Assembly (NCBI GenBank): GCA_022661535.1 | Contig: JAKULF010000016.1 | Location: 620,001-684,000, forward strand | DNA: 64,000 nucleotides | From: Eutypa lata | Taxonomy: Eukaryota; Ascomycota; Sordariomycetes; Xylariales; Diatrypaceae | Direction: 5' to 3' | Shown: piece by piece, positions 44,737-56,917 of the stretch | Numbering within the stretch: position 1 is the stretch's first letter | Layout of the letters: every line of letters starts with the position of its first letter | Position numbers and translations under genes: made by a program | The notes under the pieces: generated by a model | What the model saw: the letters and a program-made list of their open reading frames with translations, nothing else | Told to the model about the DNA's origin: nothing | Database searches by the model: none

Positions 44737-45974
44737 AAAACTGACACTGTTTATAATAGCTGTTAGTAATATGAAGGCGACGTAAAACTCGTCTTTGTAT
44801 ACCAAAAGCTGGCAAATAATCTCGCGTGCCTTGATAGAAGATGTTGTCATCAATATACCTACTTATATAGGGCAATATAGTAGTCACTAGCTACTAAGGG
44901 GAAGTAGCTTTGGTGTTGTAATAAAGATTATGAAGCTTTATGCACTTGTTCGAAACACAAGATCTAATAACAAGAAACTTCGTATGTAATCGTCACGCAT
45001 TTCGTATAGCAACAGCCCTGCTTTACTTCCCTCGGTGGTATTGACATAGACTACTCATTGATACATATCTAGAGATTCTTCTAAAATACATTCTATCTTG
45101 CCTTTAAACCGTTGTCTAGACTGTAGGAAATTTAGCGAGCACAAGATTTCTTGAAACTCTGGATTACTAAATGATCTACGATTTGCTCGTGATATGTGCT
45201 GACATATCGCAGATTACGTTGGTAGAATTTGGGTAGTAATACTTTCTGCCCGACATGGCCCGGCTCTTTATATGATTCTTCAAGGGCCATCAGTGTCTTG
45301 GTGTCCCAGCGTGAACCCCCCGTGGATTATAGCGAAATCTAGCTGCGTTCATCTCAACGAACACCTTTACGGATTTGCCACGCAGCCAAGCTAGCCGACC
45401 ACTGCGTAAAAACTGCTTCCCGATGCGTTTCTGCCTTTATTTGCTCATCTATAAGTATATATGTCAGTATAATCTTCCTACTTTAGTCTTCAGTGAACTT
45501 CTTAACTACTCTCTCCTCACCTTTATATATATATAAAAAGCTCGTGTCGGATATGCATTGATGATTTGCGAGCTTACCTTGCCCATTGCGTTATAGAAGT
45601 ATAAACACTTGCTTCATGTAGTTCTTAAGGAGTATTGCATGATGAAGCGATCTCATAGATAGGAAACGACAACGAAACGTAAAGAATTGAGGTTATAAAA
45701 TACAGACATCTCTTGATTTTATTTGGTCAGAAAGCATCACCACTAAGCAATCTGTCACGCAATTCATGGAATGCCACTTCATAACCAATGGATTTAACCA
45801 TTTTTCCTAGTCATAGTAATACAAGTTGATATAACAAAGCTCGATAAAGTAATAGCAAACCAAACCCCCTTCCCCGTAGTCCGCCATGCAAGTCCACTGG
45901 GTATCGTGCCGTGTTCTCCGTATTTCTATAAGTCAACTGTAAGGAATAAACAAGTACATCAGTGTCCGTCACGT
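44737..45974. other. AT-biased spacer, no gene seen
   Basis: Between the P450 relic and the stop of the ALG11 gene. No frame over 60 codons has support, and no tRNA or repeat is evident. Confidence 0.55.
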
Positions 45975-47717
45975 TCATATCTTCTTCATGGCAACTAGCT
46001 TCTGCATCTCCGCCAGCCACTTGCGCACGAACTCCTCCTCCGAGAATCTCTGAGCAGCGACCCGGGCCCTCTGTCGAACAGCCAGGGGGTCGGGTAATGA
46101 AAGGGCCTTCTCGAAGCCATCCGCGAATTCTGATACGGTGCTGGCATGGAAGCCTAGGATTGCGATTAGTACTCTGTTCACATAGATCACTAGAAGAGAC
46201 TCGGAAATACCTGTGGGTTTGTTATCGACATCCGTTACAATGTCCAACTTGGGTCCACCGCTATTGTGAACAACCGGGATAAGACCCGCGGCCAAATACT
46301 CGACGACACCAATGCCGAAATGCTCGTTCCACATGCCATTGACACCAACAGAGGCCTTGCGAAGCCATTCTAGAACTTCAGACCAAGGAGCATCGAGCTG
46401 GAAGATGACGCGGTCCTTGATATGTAGCTCATTGACAAGAAGACGTAACTCGTACACGCGCCGCGAGTCGTTGTCGTCTCGGACGCTGCCTAGTAGGACC
46501 AACGTGGCGCCTTCAGCAGCGGCACTGCCCGACTTGACGAACTGGGCAAATGCCTGTACGATCATCTGGTGGTTCTTCTCGGGACGGAATTGCGCGATGT
46601 AGACAATGTATTTGCCGCGCTTTTGCTCGCTAGATTCCGACACCTCGACGGCCTTCTCGATCGACTCTACAGCACACGGCGGATAGACGACGGCAATTGG
46701 GTGCTTTTGTTGGCGCCTTTGACGGCGGGGACCCCAGAGGGACTTGATATGAGCTTGAGTCCAGCTCGAATTGGTCATGACGACATCCACAGAAGCGCCC
46801 ATCGACGAATAGATGGCGGCAAACGCTTTCCAGTAGTATTTCTTGAGAAATCCCTTGAGACCAACTCCCTTGCCGGCATTGACGCCTTGACTGCCGGCAG
46901 CCTTCTTCGGGTCTAACGAGTCTAGCATGTCGGTCGAGATGGTGGGGTAGTGGACGTAGGCGCCAGTGGGCATGCTGGGGAAGAGGACCTTGCTCAGACC
47001 GAGAGTAAATGCGTAACCCATGGTGTCGACGAAGATATCAGGGACAAGCAGGGAGAAGGCTTCCCATCCTAAAACGAGCGATCCTAAGGACTGGCCAAGC
47101 AGGGTCATATGTGGCCATGTTGAAGCTAGAACCCAGTGTCGGGTAGATAGGTAGAGGAAATGGGTAGTCGGAGGGTGTATGTCGATACCAAAGGAGTTCT
47201 AGCAGTCCGGTTTTGATTAGCCAACTGGACTACCAAAGTGGCATTCAAAGCACAGATAGATATGGGAGGAGGGGGATTCCAAGGGTCGACAAACCTTCAC
47301 GCGTTCAAGTATCTTCTCCTTGGTGACATCGTGATCGCCAGTGTAGACAACAATCCTTGCTTTGGGCCATCTCTCCTGAGTAGCTCGGATAGCAGCCCAC
47401 AATACTCTCTCCCCACCACCTCCTGCATTGCAGAAAGGGTGGAAGAATCCAATGATGCCATCCCAGTCTTCGCTACTCGAAGAGAGGGGTTTGGATGTGC
47501 CATTTGCCTCGGATTCCTTCTGTAGCGTCGCAGTGAGTTGGTGGATTAGAGCCCGACGTCCTTCGGTTTTCTTAAGTAGATAGAAGCCGGCAACAACCCC
47601 CACTGTGTTGGAGAAGATGCGCAGTAGAAGTGGTAGGATATAGTTCCACAAGATCAGGCCCGCGAAAGGGGTGCAAACGAGTGCGACCACAGTGAAGACC
47701 ATGGCTTTGGTCTCCAT
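45975..47717 (-). CDS. alg11: GDP-Man:Man3GlcNAc2-PP-Dol alpha-1,2-mannosyltransferase ALG11
   Basis: Exons 47717-47295, 47198-46211 and 46153-45975 join in frame to 529 residues. A membrane anchor covers about residues 8-45. The N-terminal GT-B domain has [14 protein letters not shown]. The second domain has [16 protein letters not shown] and the GT4 glutamate in Gly-Val-Val-Glu-Tyr. ALG11 adds the fourth and fifth mannose to the dolichol-linked glycan on the cytosolic face of the ER. The second intron (46154-46210) is 57 nt, carries no stop and keeps the frame, but has a proper donor (GTATTT), a branch site (GTACTAATC) and CTAG; splicing restores the family sequence Thr-Gly-Phe-His-Ala. Confidence 0.95.
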
Positions 47718-48856
47718 GATGGCAGTGTCGGTGTCGGTGTCGGTATCGTTTCGTTCTGTTGTTCCTGGTGATTTCCTAATTGCTGCTTCACATGCATGTG
47801 GTGTCTGATTCTGGCTGAATGGAGATTAACGTTAAACAGAATAACTAAAACAGAACAGAACAGAATGATGAAGAGTAAGAGAACGAGTTAGGGGTTGCCA
47901 GAACAGACAAATCTGACTGGACCCATTGAAGAAGTATCTTTGTTGTAGTATTTGATAAATGATCTGGTGAGAGGAACTTTCGGAAAGACGTTGATCATGT
48001 GGGTATAACTCTGGTACCTATGGTCTGGTATGGTCTGGTCTGGTCTGGTATACGTAGTAGGTGTATGTCGGTACTTACCTAAACTAGAGCTCCGAGTTTA
48101 GGTATGACTGACTATGTGGTGCAGTGGACACTCCAGTGAGCTTGGCTTGGTGGGTAGGTGGTGATCTACATAGGGAGCTGGGGAGCTGTCAGTGTCGGCT
48201 GTTTTGAATGACCTCAGCTCTCTTAACATCACCAGTCAGTGTAAGTACATAGTTAACTAGGTGGTTTATGCATGAAACCGATAGTGACATCTTATCGTTA
48301 TCGTTATCGTTATCGGTTAGCCTCGCTGAAAGACCCCTTATCACCCCGCCCTAAGCTGCCTAAGTTCGTTCCTCTAGCGCTATACTATCTAACTACCGTG
48401 CTACTGTGCAGGCAGCTACGGAGTAGTAGATAGGTATCAGGGTATGTACATAGAAGGCTGAGTCCTAGGCAAGCTTTCTCGCTGTGGTCCTATGTATCTG
48501 TATCTGGTTCCCCTATAATTGAATACTTCGTGGCAGCATTGCAACTTTATAGAGGATCTATTGCCTCTATTTGCTATTATTATTCCTCCATGAAGCTTAC
48601 TAAGTACGTAGGTATGAGTAAACCCATTCTCTATATGGGTAGCCTCACATGAAGTAATCTCTATGTATCACTGTATGAATATGGGCTGATTCGATATAGA
48701 TAGACCACGCTTGAGTACTTATAATTCTCGGGACATCCCCTATCTGGGTCCTCAACTACTTACCCTACCCTATAAGAGTCTGTTGCTCAATTGCATGGAC
48801 TACTATGATCTGGACCTCTTGAAACTGAGTAGAACCCACTCACATGATGGCCCATT
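47718..48856. other. Divergent promoter region of alg11 and cox18
   Basis: 1.1 kb between divergent starts. Holds GTGTCG repeats just before alg11 (47725-47750), a TGGTC-type tract (48018-48052) and four TTATCG units (48292-48315). The last contain GATA-like cores on the minus strand. No gene. Confidence 0.55.
48292..48315 (+). repeat. TTATCG hexanucleotide array, 4 units
   Basis: Four perfect units; the complementary strand reads CGATAA, so the array offers four GATA-factor cores. Confidence 0.85.
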
Positions 48857-50107
48857 ATGAGTTCCATTTCACATTTCCCTAGAATGAGAGTGATTAGACC
48901 GGCCATCAAGGCATATCCCAGGTTCGGAACACAACCTTCACCACTGCACCCTACTTTATATTCTTTCCAGGGGAATCGGCAGTCAAAGAGATGTTTCCAT
49001 ATCGGGCCTACTATCGCCACTGCCCTTCAAGGAACACAGGATCTAATCCTGTCCTTTCACCACGCGACTCACACACCATGGTTCATCACCATCCCGCTCG
49101 TCGCCTTGGGTGTGAACCTTCTCTTCCGCCTACCCTTCAACATTTACACCCAGAAGATCCAGCAGCGCCGCGCCAAGCTCGCGCCCATCCTCCAGGCCTG
49201 GAACACCCGCATCCAGCGCGACATCGCCCTCGAGGGCGTCCCCCCCTCGCAACGGGAGGCCGAGGTTAAGACGCGCTTTGGGAGAACCACTGCTAGAATC
49301 TGGAAGAAGTTCGGTCTGCAGGACTGGAAGCTCTATGCCAATACATTGGGCATACCCTTCTGGCTTGTCGGCATTGACGCCATCAGACGGCTGTGCGGTG
49401 GTCCGACGGGCATCCTCGGACATTTGTTCCTCGGGTCTGGCCAGGCCAATACCACAGCGGCAGCGGCAGCGGTAACGGAAGGCCGAGCCATAGAAAAAGG
49501 CGCTGACGATGTTGCCATGCCGTCGAGCATGGGGACATCCGAAAACCCAGCTGGTTTGGTGCCAGCGGTTGAACCATCGTCCGGTAGCGACATAGCCGAC
49601 ACGATCGTGCACGCTGCTGCAGATCCCTCGTTAACTACTGGGGGCGTTCTCTGGTTCCCGGATCTGACCGTCGCGGACCCATGGCACGTGCTCCCGCTCG
49701 CGCTGTCTGCCATTCTAGTCGCGAACGTATGGCCAAAGACTGCCGCGGGAAGACAGGCTGTGTTCAACATGGCTGGCGGGCCCACAGAGTCTAATACGCG
49801 ACTCGACCTGGGTACGAGAGGTCGTTTAGGCCTGCATCGAGGTCTGTTTGTCGTCTCGTTGTTGGTCGGTCCGCTTACCATGAACCTCCCTGCCGCACTT
49901 CACCTGTATTGGATCTCGTCATCGACCTTGAGCTGGGCTACGCAGAAGATGCTAGCCCGAATGTACCCTGTTGGAGGAAATTCTATACAGCCGTGCAAGG
50001 GTATAGAACTGCCCGTGATCAGGCCAAAGAGAGATGAAGCGCAGGCTAAAAAGGACATAAAGGAAACGCCATTGGAAATGTCGAACAATAGCGCTAAGGT
50101 TAGGTGA
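48857..50107 (+). CDS. cox18: Mitochondrial inner-membrane insertase COX18 (Oxa1/YidC family)
   Basis: Single-exon 416-residue protein. The first 45 residues are basic and lack acidic residues until late, as expected for a mitochondrial presequence. The Oxa1/YidC core follows: a first helix at about 75-95 (Ile-Pro-Leu-Val-Ala-Leu-Gly-Val-Asn-Leu-Leu-Phe-Arg-Leu-Pro), the Gln/Arg-rich matrix segment (Gln-Lys-Ile-Gln-Gln-Arg-Arg-Ala), then helices around 150-175, 270-290 and 330-365 (Asn-Leu-Pro-Ala-Ala-Leu-His-Leu-Tyr-Trp). COX18 exports the Cox2 C-terminus across the inner membrane for complex IV assembly. An Ala/Ser-rich linker (about 195-255) between helices is longer than in yeast. COX18 rather than OXA1 is chosen by length and the missing long coiled tail. 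Confidence 0.88.
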   Translation: MSSISHFPRMRVIRPAIKAYPRFGTQPSPLHPTLYSFQGNRQSKRCFHIGPTIATALQGTQDLILSFHHATHTPWFITIPLVALGVNLLFRLPFNIYTQKIQQRRAKLAPILQAWNTRIQRDIALEGVPPSQREAEVKTRFGRTTARIWKKFGLQDWKLYANTLGIPFWLVGIDAIRRLCGGPTGILGHLFLGSGQANTTAAAAAVTEGRAIEKGADDVAMPSSMGTSENPAGLVPAVEPSSGSDIADTIVHAAADPSLTTGGVLWFPDLTVADPWHVLPLALSAILVANVWPKTAAGRQAVFNMAGGPTESNTRLDLGTRGRLGLHRGLFVVSLLVGPLTMNLPAALHLYWISSSTLSWATQKMLARMYPVGGNSIQPCKGIELPVIRPKRDEAQAKKDIKETPLEMSNNSAKVR

Positions 50108-50515
50108 TTCATATGGGATAGATTACTGGCCTAGGAAGATGGTGTTCTTCGTCTGGTGTTGTATCATCAATTGTCTAGGTACTTATATTGTATGCACGCA
50201 TACATCTTGTATAACAAATCTCAGAGGGTGTCTCAAGAATAAGGTTCTGCGCCTTCGCTCACAACGCGGCGTACAAAACAAATTTGATATTAGAGAGTCT
50301 ATCTACAAAGTCTCTGGACAATAGAGTGCCAAACCGGGCAGCTTGGTAGAATGTACGAAACTGGAACAAAAAGAATCACATATAGTATAACCCAGACCAA
50401 AAAATGACGCCCAACGCCGCGAACATGCCATCGCTCATAACACTCTAATAACTTTACATCTGTCTCTTATGAACCGCACCGCATGCGGATGCAGGTCTCG
50501 TCCCGAGTTCTGCTC
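50108..50515. other. Convergent 3' flanks
   Basis: Between the stops of cox18 (+) and the syntaxin gene (-). No supported feature. Confidence 0.55.
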
Positions 50516-51416
50516 TTAGCCCAAGAATACAGCCAATAGCACGATGGTCAAGATGACGGCGAGGATCAACAGCAAGCAGCAGGCCTTGCTACGGGCATTC
50601 TTCTGGTAGCGAGCAGCGCTTCGGAGCTCGTAGTCAGCGGCCCGCACATCGTCGCGCACGTTGACGGCATTGTCCTCGATAGTCTGCAGGGTCTCGCCCT
50701 GCTCGGATACGATCTGGGCGACCTGCTGAAACAGAACGTTGAGATCGCCGACGCCCTCCTCGATCTGGCGGATCTCCTCCTCGCGCTCTGTGATCAGCGC
50801 TTCCTGGAAGTCTACTTCGTCTTGGGGCGCAAGGTGGATCTGCTCCTGCTGAAGCTGTAGCTGCTGTTGTGATGGCTGGCCGCTGAAGTCGGGCGGGAGC
50901 TCGGACGGAGATTCGGGGTGCTCGCGGGCGGCTTTCGCGGCGGTCACGGATGCGCGCTGCTTCTCTAGGGCGGTTCGTTGGAGGGTCTGGAATTCGGTGA
51001 GGGCGGCTTTGAATTCGCGCGAGATCTTCTGTTGCGAGTATTTCTGCGTCGGCTAGATAGTAGGGAGTTCATATATTAGTTCCTTCTGATCCTCTATTCA
51101 GGCTATCGATGATACATACTGTGACATCATCCCATGTCTGAACCTTCTTGACACCACCGCCAACGTCCTTGAACTGATCAGTGGACTCCTCGAGCAAGGT
51201 GTGAACCCTCTCGCGCAGGCGCGGGTTGTCCCTCCGTGTACCCAATAGACTAATCTCGGACCGCAGTTTGGAGATGTTGCCCTGTAGGTGGAATAGTTTG
51301 TTCATGAGGTCTTGCGACAGTCGGGAGAACTCGGGGTCGTCGGAAAAGCCGCCTCCAGAGCCATTATTCTGACGTCGTCCCCCGGACTCGATGGATGAGA
51401 GTTGATCGAAAGACAT
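50516..51416 (-). CDS. Qa-SNARE (syntaxin), Pep12/Vam3-like
   Basis: Exons 51416-51120 and 51052-50516 join in phase 0 to 277 residues. Residues about 28-125 form the Habc bundle (Ser-Arg-Leu-Ser-Gln-Asp-Leu, then Leu-Glu-Lys-Gln). A Gln-rich linker follows. The Qa SNARE motif spans about 180-245 (Ile-Thr-Glu-Arg-Glu-Glu-Glu-Ile), with the zero-layer Gln217 in Ser-Glu-Gln-Gly-Glu. A C-terminal transmembrane anchor (about 257-277) has only Gly after it. Size and motif fit the single endosomal/vacuolar syntaxin of filamentous fungi (Pep12 or Vam3 type); I cannot separate those two from sequence alone. It drives fusion at late endosomes or vacuoles. Confidence 0.93.
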
Positions 51417-52064
51417 TGCGCGGTTTCTATTCGGTGGTGTTGTGTGAGATAGAAATTGGACTCGAAATGAAAGAAATCAAAGACAGAAGAAAATAAGGTG
51501 ATGATGATGATGATTGAAATGATTGTTACTTGGAAGTATGGGCTTGATGGATACTTCGTACTGTTGATATGATAGGATGAGGTAGTTAAGTCATATGGGG
51601 ACTTTGGGGTCTGGGAGGTGTTACGTCGTTCGTCCGTCTTTAACTATCGTCTCAGCCACGATCCTGCTTCTGTCCCCACCAACCATGTATCTACAGATGC
51701 CTTGCCCACATAATGAACCCCACACTGGCAATCCCCTGCAGGCACCAGAATAATTGAATAAGCATTCTCAGCCACATGTCAGTCAACTAACTAAGCTCAG
51801 GCCACAGGCATCACAAGCATTCGCATTCTTACGTGTGGCTTGAATTAGTTACCTGTATCTAACTTTTTTATTATTTACTTACAACAACATAGCAACCCCC
51901 ATTTAACTATGTATTTTATTTCACCGTCACCATCAACCCAAGAAAAGAAGTCATAACTCTTCTATTGCAGCCGTTAGTCTGTCTAGCGACGACGTATGCA
52001 CTCTTAATTCTACTCTAGACAATGCAATGATCTGAAATTCTATTCATATTCTGGCGCTGTCAAC
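51417..52064. other. Divergent promoter region
   Basis: 648 bp between the starts of the syntaxin (-) and NDC1 (+) genes. Contains a short GATGAT array (51499-51513) and AT-rich leader sequence. No gene. Confidence 0.55.
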
Positions 52065-54117
52065 ATGCCTCCCCCTGTCGTGCGACGGGCGCCTTACAAG
52101 GACTTCCTCCAACCCGCCTTACAGAGACGATTTGCCTCGACTGCTGGTGTCGTCCTTGGGCTCGCATATATCGAATCCCTCACTCTCTCTAGTTGGAACT
52201 CCCGTATGTCATCAGATTACCATTAGCACCACATATCCCTACTCGTTACTACTTATTCTACGGTCTTGACTCGTAACTAACTATAGTGAAACTTACCTGA
52301 AAATAATAGTAATATGGTCATGGTTCCCCATCGGTCTTACCGGTCTACGCGCCTTGACCATCTTCGCATGTGTCCTCCCGCTCATCGTTCTCCGAATCGC
52401 TCACTCGCACATAGGTTTGCGAACTACTAATTCCCCTCTCGAGACCTTGCGCCGTATGATATGGCAGTTCCAACCCCTCGAGACCTTCCTCACCTATGCC
52501 CTCTCGTTCTGGCTTTTCAGCCAGATGTATCTCTTCTCCGTCCCAGAGGAATCGAATCTAGGGTGGATCACCTACTACAGCGGCGATCGCCCAAGACTCA
52601 ATGAGCGCGCCTTGTTCTACACAGTGAACCTTGTCCTCGTCGGCGTCGCCGAAGCTATCCTACATCTTGTGAACGATCATGACCGTCTAGAGCTAGGAAT
52701 CGTCGAGGCCAAGGAGGAAGGACAGGCGAACCCTCAATCGGAGCTAGATCCCTGGGAAGTGTGGGCTAGCGAGGCTCCTCGCGTCTTGATTCAATCAGGT
52801 CTTGTCGCCATCGTCGTCAGTCTAGCCAACTATATCATCCTCTACAGCATGTTGAGGACCTCGGCCTGGGGCTGGGCTATGGCATTCTTTCGAATATTCT
52901 ACCACAACCTTCCCAAGTCGAATATACCACCGAGCCAGGCCCCTTGGAGCATCTGGATGCTCGGAAGGTCCGTATGGGCTGCTTATCTGTTTCTCATCCT
53001 CTGGGAAATCAGCGCCTTGACTTTCACTTTGCAACTTGGAAAGGGGCCGTTCAAGAACAATCTTCCCCTGACTACTGAGTCTAAAGACCCCAATGGTAGT
53101 CTTGTGAATGGATTGAAGAGTAAAAAGCCTCGTATACAAGTACGTCTAATACCCATGTGCCTTGATATAATCAGCTTATGAGTACTAATAATGTAATTCT
53201 AGGCGTTTGCTGTCCTAGAGCTGGCATACATCGCCCGGGACTTCGAAGATAGACGGAAGTCTATCTTTGAAGATATTGACCGGAAAGATGGTCCTATATG
53301 GTCGCAACTCTACGTTGTTTGCCTAACCATAATCAAGTCGATCGAGCAGCGAATTGATGATTACGGAAAAGCCCCCACTCCCCCGGTGGCGCCGCAGGTA
53401 GGCGAAACTCAACCATCTGAACCCCATGCACGTGCTGCTCAAGCGCCAAACCCCGAAGACGTTTGGCTATCAGCTGCTCCTGCCAAGAGACTCGGTGCTT
53501 CTACCGGGAAGACGCCTGCTGAAGTATTGGTGCCTGGGGCGAAAAGGATCACCTTGGCGGCGAGAGATCAGCTCTTGACACCTGAACAGAAAGAAATTCT
53601 CAGTACCGACGGCCTCAATTCGGCCTTCCGATCTCTGGCCCTGCGCGTCGTCCATCTTCCTGTTCTTGGGTGGCTCTTCCAGCAGACGTTCTCACGCCGA
53701 TTAACCACCGTCATCCTCGACACACCGTATGGCGAGCTGAGTGTCTATGTCAATACTGCTTTCATCCTCTCTGAATTGGCCGTCTGCTCTCTCACCGAAG
53801 ATAAGTTCGGAAACGTGCAACGCGACGTACCGGCTATTATCCGAACATTCACCACGGTGATCAAGAAGCTGGAGAGGTTTCGCGATGAGTTACCAATCCA
53901 TTGGACCGATGTAGCACAGGACAGAACTTGTGAAGACTTGGATGTCCTGTTGAATGCACTGAAAGTGGGCCTTGGTCGGCTCATAGATGCTTTTGGGGCT
54001 TACAGCGCCGATTTGAGACTGAGCAGGGCGGACATGCGGTTGGCGAGAGAGGCTGCGCAAAGAAGACCGGCACAAGATGAGAATGATGGACACCCGGAGA
54101 TGCAGCAGGTGAATTAG
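52065..54117 (+). CDS. ndc1: Nucleoporin NDC1 (nuclear pore and spindle pole body membrane protein)
   Basis: Exons 52065-52203, 52310-53139 and 53203-54117 join in frame to 627 residues, close to yeast Ndc1 (655). The N-terminal half holds about six membrane helices, beginning Tyr-Lys-Asp-Phe-Leu-Gln-Pro-Ala-Leu and including Trp-Ser-Trp-Phe-Pro-Ile-Gly. The C-terminal half is soluble and ends in helices with Tyr-Gly-Glu-Leu-Ser-Val-Tyr. The third exon starts Ala-Phe-Ala-Val-Leu-Glu-Leu-Ala-Tyr-Ile-Ala, a conserved block. Ndc1 anchors nuclear pores and spindle pole bodies in the envelope. A Pro/Ala-rich linker (about 370-410) separates the halves. Confidence 0.9.
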
Positions 54118-55114
54118 TGGTTAAATCTGTTGAACAGGAGGACGGGAGGTCGCAAGTAAACTTATTGCGGACTATGAAGCATCATCTGGCGTAACTGTTA
54201 GATGTTGATTTCATATACGCATGTGTAGCTACATATTTTACCTGTAGCAAAGCGAACATCAGGTAATCACCAGATATTTGACATTCACGAATAGAATGGC
54301 TTTGAGTAGCTAGTGAGTATCGCTAGTGAGTATCATTCGCCGTAGCAGGAAATGATTATATGAAACGATACATGGATGCCATGGAATACCATTGATTGAT
54401 GCTACCTATCTGCTATCTGTCTGTCTGCATCTATAGTAATATTAATATCAGCCAGTGCTACTCAATACTCTGTTGCATATACACATCTATCAAGTAAAGG
54501 GAGATACATATATATACTTACACAGACACCTGCATGTCCACATGTCACTATGTCTAGACTCTTTACCAAGATACATATGCACCTCATTGCGAACCATGTG
54601 GAGATTGAAGTGGGGTAGGTTTTAGTTCCCGAGGATCCCTGTGAACGGGCCAAAGCTAATTTCCACTTCCCACCTTCGACCTCCCTGCTCTTCCTTGTTT
54701 CTTTCTTATCGTCGTCAATCGTCATTGTTGACGAACGACATCATAGCCTGACCTCCTTCTCTCCTTTTACTTCACTACATACTACACATAGTTACGGAGT
54801 AATCGCTAGATGCCAATAACTTGAAATAATTCGTCATTTCTCTATGTTGAGCTCTAGATATTCTACCTACTCCTAACATGTCTTCTTAATACTATGAGTT
54901 TCGACTACGTTTTGTCCACACTCGTCACGCTTGTTTACTAATTTTAATCTTGAGAACCTGGTCCTATTCACCCAGTCGAGTCTATCATAATGCGATCCTT
55001 ATACCGACCATTCCTGTCCTTATCGTGTCCTAATTACTCATTATCCTCCTTTCATCCTAATTACTACGACCGAGTCTCCACGCGAACCGTAAACTCTTCT
55101 ACTCTCTCACAGCT
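54118..55114. other. Intergenic, promoter and leader of DLT1
   Basis: AT-rich near 54440-54500, pyrimidine-rich from about 54720 onward. The minus frame 54462-54725 has no support. No gene. Confidence 0.55.
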
Positions 55115-56917
55115 ATGGCCAAGACAAAGGTGACGGCTGCTACCATCCTAGGTCGCATCACCTATACCTCCATCTATGTGTTCTTATGTATCATACTCAC
55201 CGTCTTACTGCTCCTCGTCCCCGCCGATTTTATCCGCCAAGTCTTCAACCACACCTTCCAACGAGCCAACGTCCTCATCCTCGTCATCGTCTATGTGCTT
55301 ACGTTCATCATCGTCCTGTTCGTCTACGCCCTGCGCCTATACACAAATCGCACCGTGCTTGCCTCCATTCCGAAGCTCTCGATCCCCATAGAGAAAGGCG
55401 ATGTTAATAAGGAGGTCCGCGCCATGATTGTTGCCGGTCTGGGCCGGAGCGCTGCTATCACCTGGGAGGCTCGCCCTAAGGTTGTTTCGCCTCCCGAGGT
55501 TGACGAGGGACTGGATATCATTATTGAAGACACTAATGATACTGCGGTGGCAGCTCCCGGGGCACATGATGAGAAGGAACAGGACCAAGAGAACGCGACC
55601 GACAGAGAAGGAATTTCCAAGTTTTACAGTGGACTCGGCCGAAGACAGAAAAAGAAACCCCCCACCACAGTCGAGGACAAGATGGGCATTGCTCTGCCGT
55701 CCGTCCGCCCCGTCTGGGGCCACATCGAACACGACGGCTGGGAGTCGCCCAACTCCCCCGATCTGCCGAACCTACAGTACGCCACCGTGCTCACCGAGCT
55801 GCCGAACCTGATCGAGGCGAAGGCCGTCTCGCTTGCGCCGCCGGACCTCCAATACCCCGCCGCCGCCGACTCGCCGCCAGCAGTCCTAGATCCCGAAGCC
55901 GTGGCTCTCCTGCAGCGCGCTGCCAACATGTCGATGCGCGATTATGTCACCCACCTAGTGAACCTACGAATGCTACCGTCAGGGACAGATAACTTCGATC
56001 CGCAAGAAGTGGGACAATCTCTCATCGCGTCTGAATTCCTCGATGCGTATGAGCGGGCCCGCTTTTCTACCCGACCCATGTCCAAGGTCCTCTTCCGCAA
56101 CCTCATGCATCTCTTCGCCGAACTCCTGCGCGTCATGCGACCCCCTGATCCGTCGATTCTGTACGGAGAGGAGGGCAGTGATGGATTCGGGGATGCGTAT
56201 TCCGCGAGATTCTATGGCGGTGATGGTATTAGCATAAGCGATAGCGATGGACACATTGACGACGATGCGCCGCGAGACGGCACTCCCACAACCCCCGCAC
56301 GGAGCCTAAATCTAAGTCTCTCGGACTCACTGCGCAGTGGTAGCGTCATCCATGGTGGCAGTGGCGGTAGTGGCGATGCCAATAGCCTGCGGTCTAATGC
56401 AAGTTCAACACGTTCACAACAGAGGCACAGGCGTCAACCACGACCGCCTACTCGGCAGCATTCTCAGCATATGCTAGATCGGCACCTCGGAGATAGAGAT
56501 CGAGACCGAGACCGAGACCGAGACAGGACCTCATCCTCGGCCAACACCTGGCATCAGCAGCGGTACCGCACAGCGCCCACAACGCCTATGAGCCGAAGGT
56601 TCGGCGGCAACAGCAACGGCAACGGCAGAGACCCAGCACCATCGTTATCCCGCTATCGATCGGAGAGTTCCGAAAGCGTGGATACGTTCGCGCGCACGAG
56701 GCGGCCGTACCCAGCTACTAGCAGCAGCAGCAGCAGCAGTCAGCCATCGAGCGCGAGTCTAAGATCATTCTCATCTGGTAGGTCGCGGGCTACGGGCTTT
56801 TCGGGTGCCTCGGGATCTCAGCAGGGTTCCGTTATCATACGGCTTGCACGGCCAGGGGATAGGGATGATGCGCGTGGGTTGCCGTACGTGCTGAGGATGG
56901 GGGATGATGGGCATTGA
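55115..56917 (+). CDS. dlt1: Defect-at-low-temperature protein 1 (DLT1) family membrane protein
   Basis: Single-exon 600-residue protein. Two transmembrane helices lie at about 12-36 and 47-70, joined by a short loop (Pro-Ala-Asp-Phe-Ile-Arg-Gln-Val-Phe-Asn), followed by Arg-Leu-Tyr-Thr-Asn-Arg. A conserved cytosolic region runs to about residue 360 (Asn-Leu-Met-His-Leu-Phe-Ala-Glu-Leu-Leu-Arg). The rest is low complexity: Ser-rich, an Asp-Arg dipeptide run from GAGACC repeats (56492-56528) and a Ser run from AGC repeats (56717-56740). Yeast Dlt1 loss slows growth in the cold; its molecular role is unknown. The fungal protein is longer than the yeast one (342) because of the disordered tail. 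Confidence 0.88.
   Translation: MAKTKVTAATILGRITYTSIYVFLCIILTVLLLLVPADFIRQVFNHTFQRANVLILVIVYVLTFIIVLFVYALRLYTNRTVLASIPKLSIPIEKGDVNKEVRAMIVAGLGRSAAITWEARPKVVSPPEVDEGLDIIIEDTNDTAVAAPGAHDEKEQDQENATDREGISKFYSGLGRRQKKKPPTTVEDKMGIALPSVRPVWGHIEHDGWESPNSPDLPNLQYATVLTELPNLIEAKAVSLAPPDLQYPAAADSPPAVLDPEAVALLQRAANMSMRDYVTHLVNLRMLPSGTDNFDPQEVGQSLIASEFLDAYERARFSTRPMSKVLFRNLMHLFAELLRVMRPPDPSILYGEEGSDGFGDAYSARFYGGDGISISDSDGHIDDDAPRDGTPTTPARSLNLSLSDSLRSGSVIHGGSGGSGDANSLRSNASSTRSQQRHRRQPRPPTRQHSQHMLDRHLGDRDRDRDRDRDRTSSSANTWHQQRYRTAPTTPMSRRFGGNSNGNGRDPAPSLSRYRSESSESVDTFARTRRPYPATSSSSSSSQPSSASLRSFSSGRSRATGFSGASGSQQGSVIIRLARPGDRDDARGLPYVLRMGDDGH
56492..56528 (+). repeat. GAGACC-type hexanucleotide repeat inside dlt1
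   Basis: Imperfect GAGATC/GAGACC units encode an Arg-Asp run; length likely varies between strains. Confidence 0.8.
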
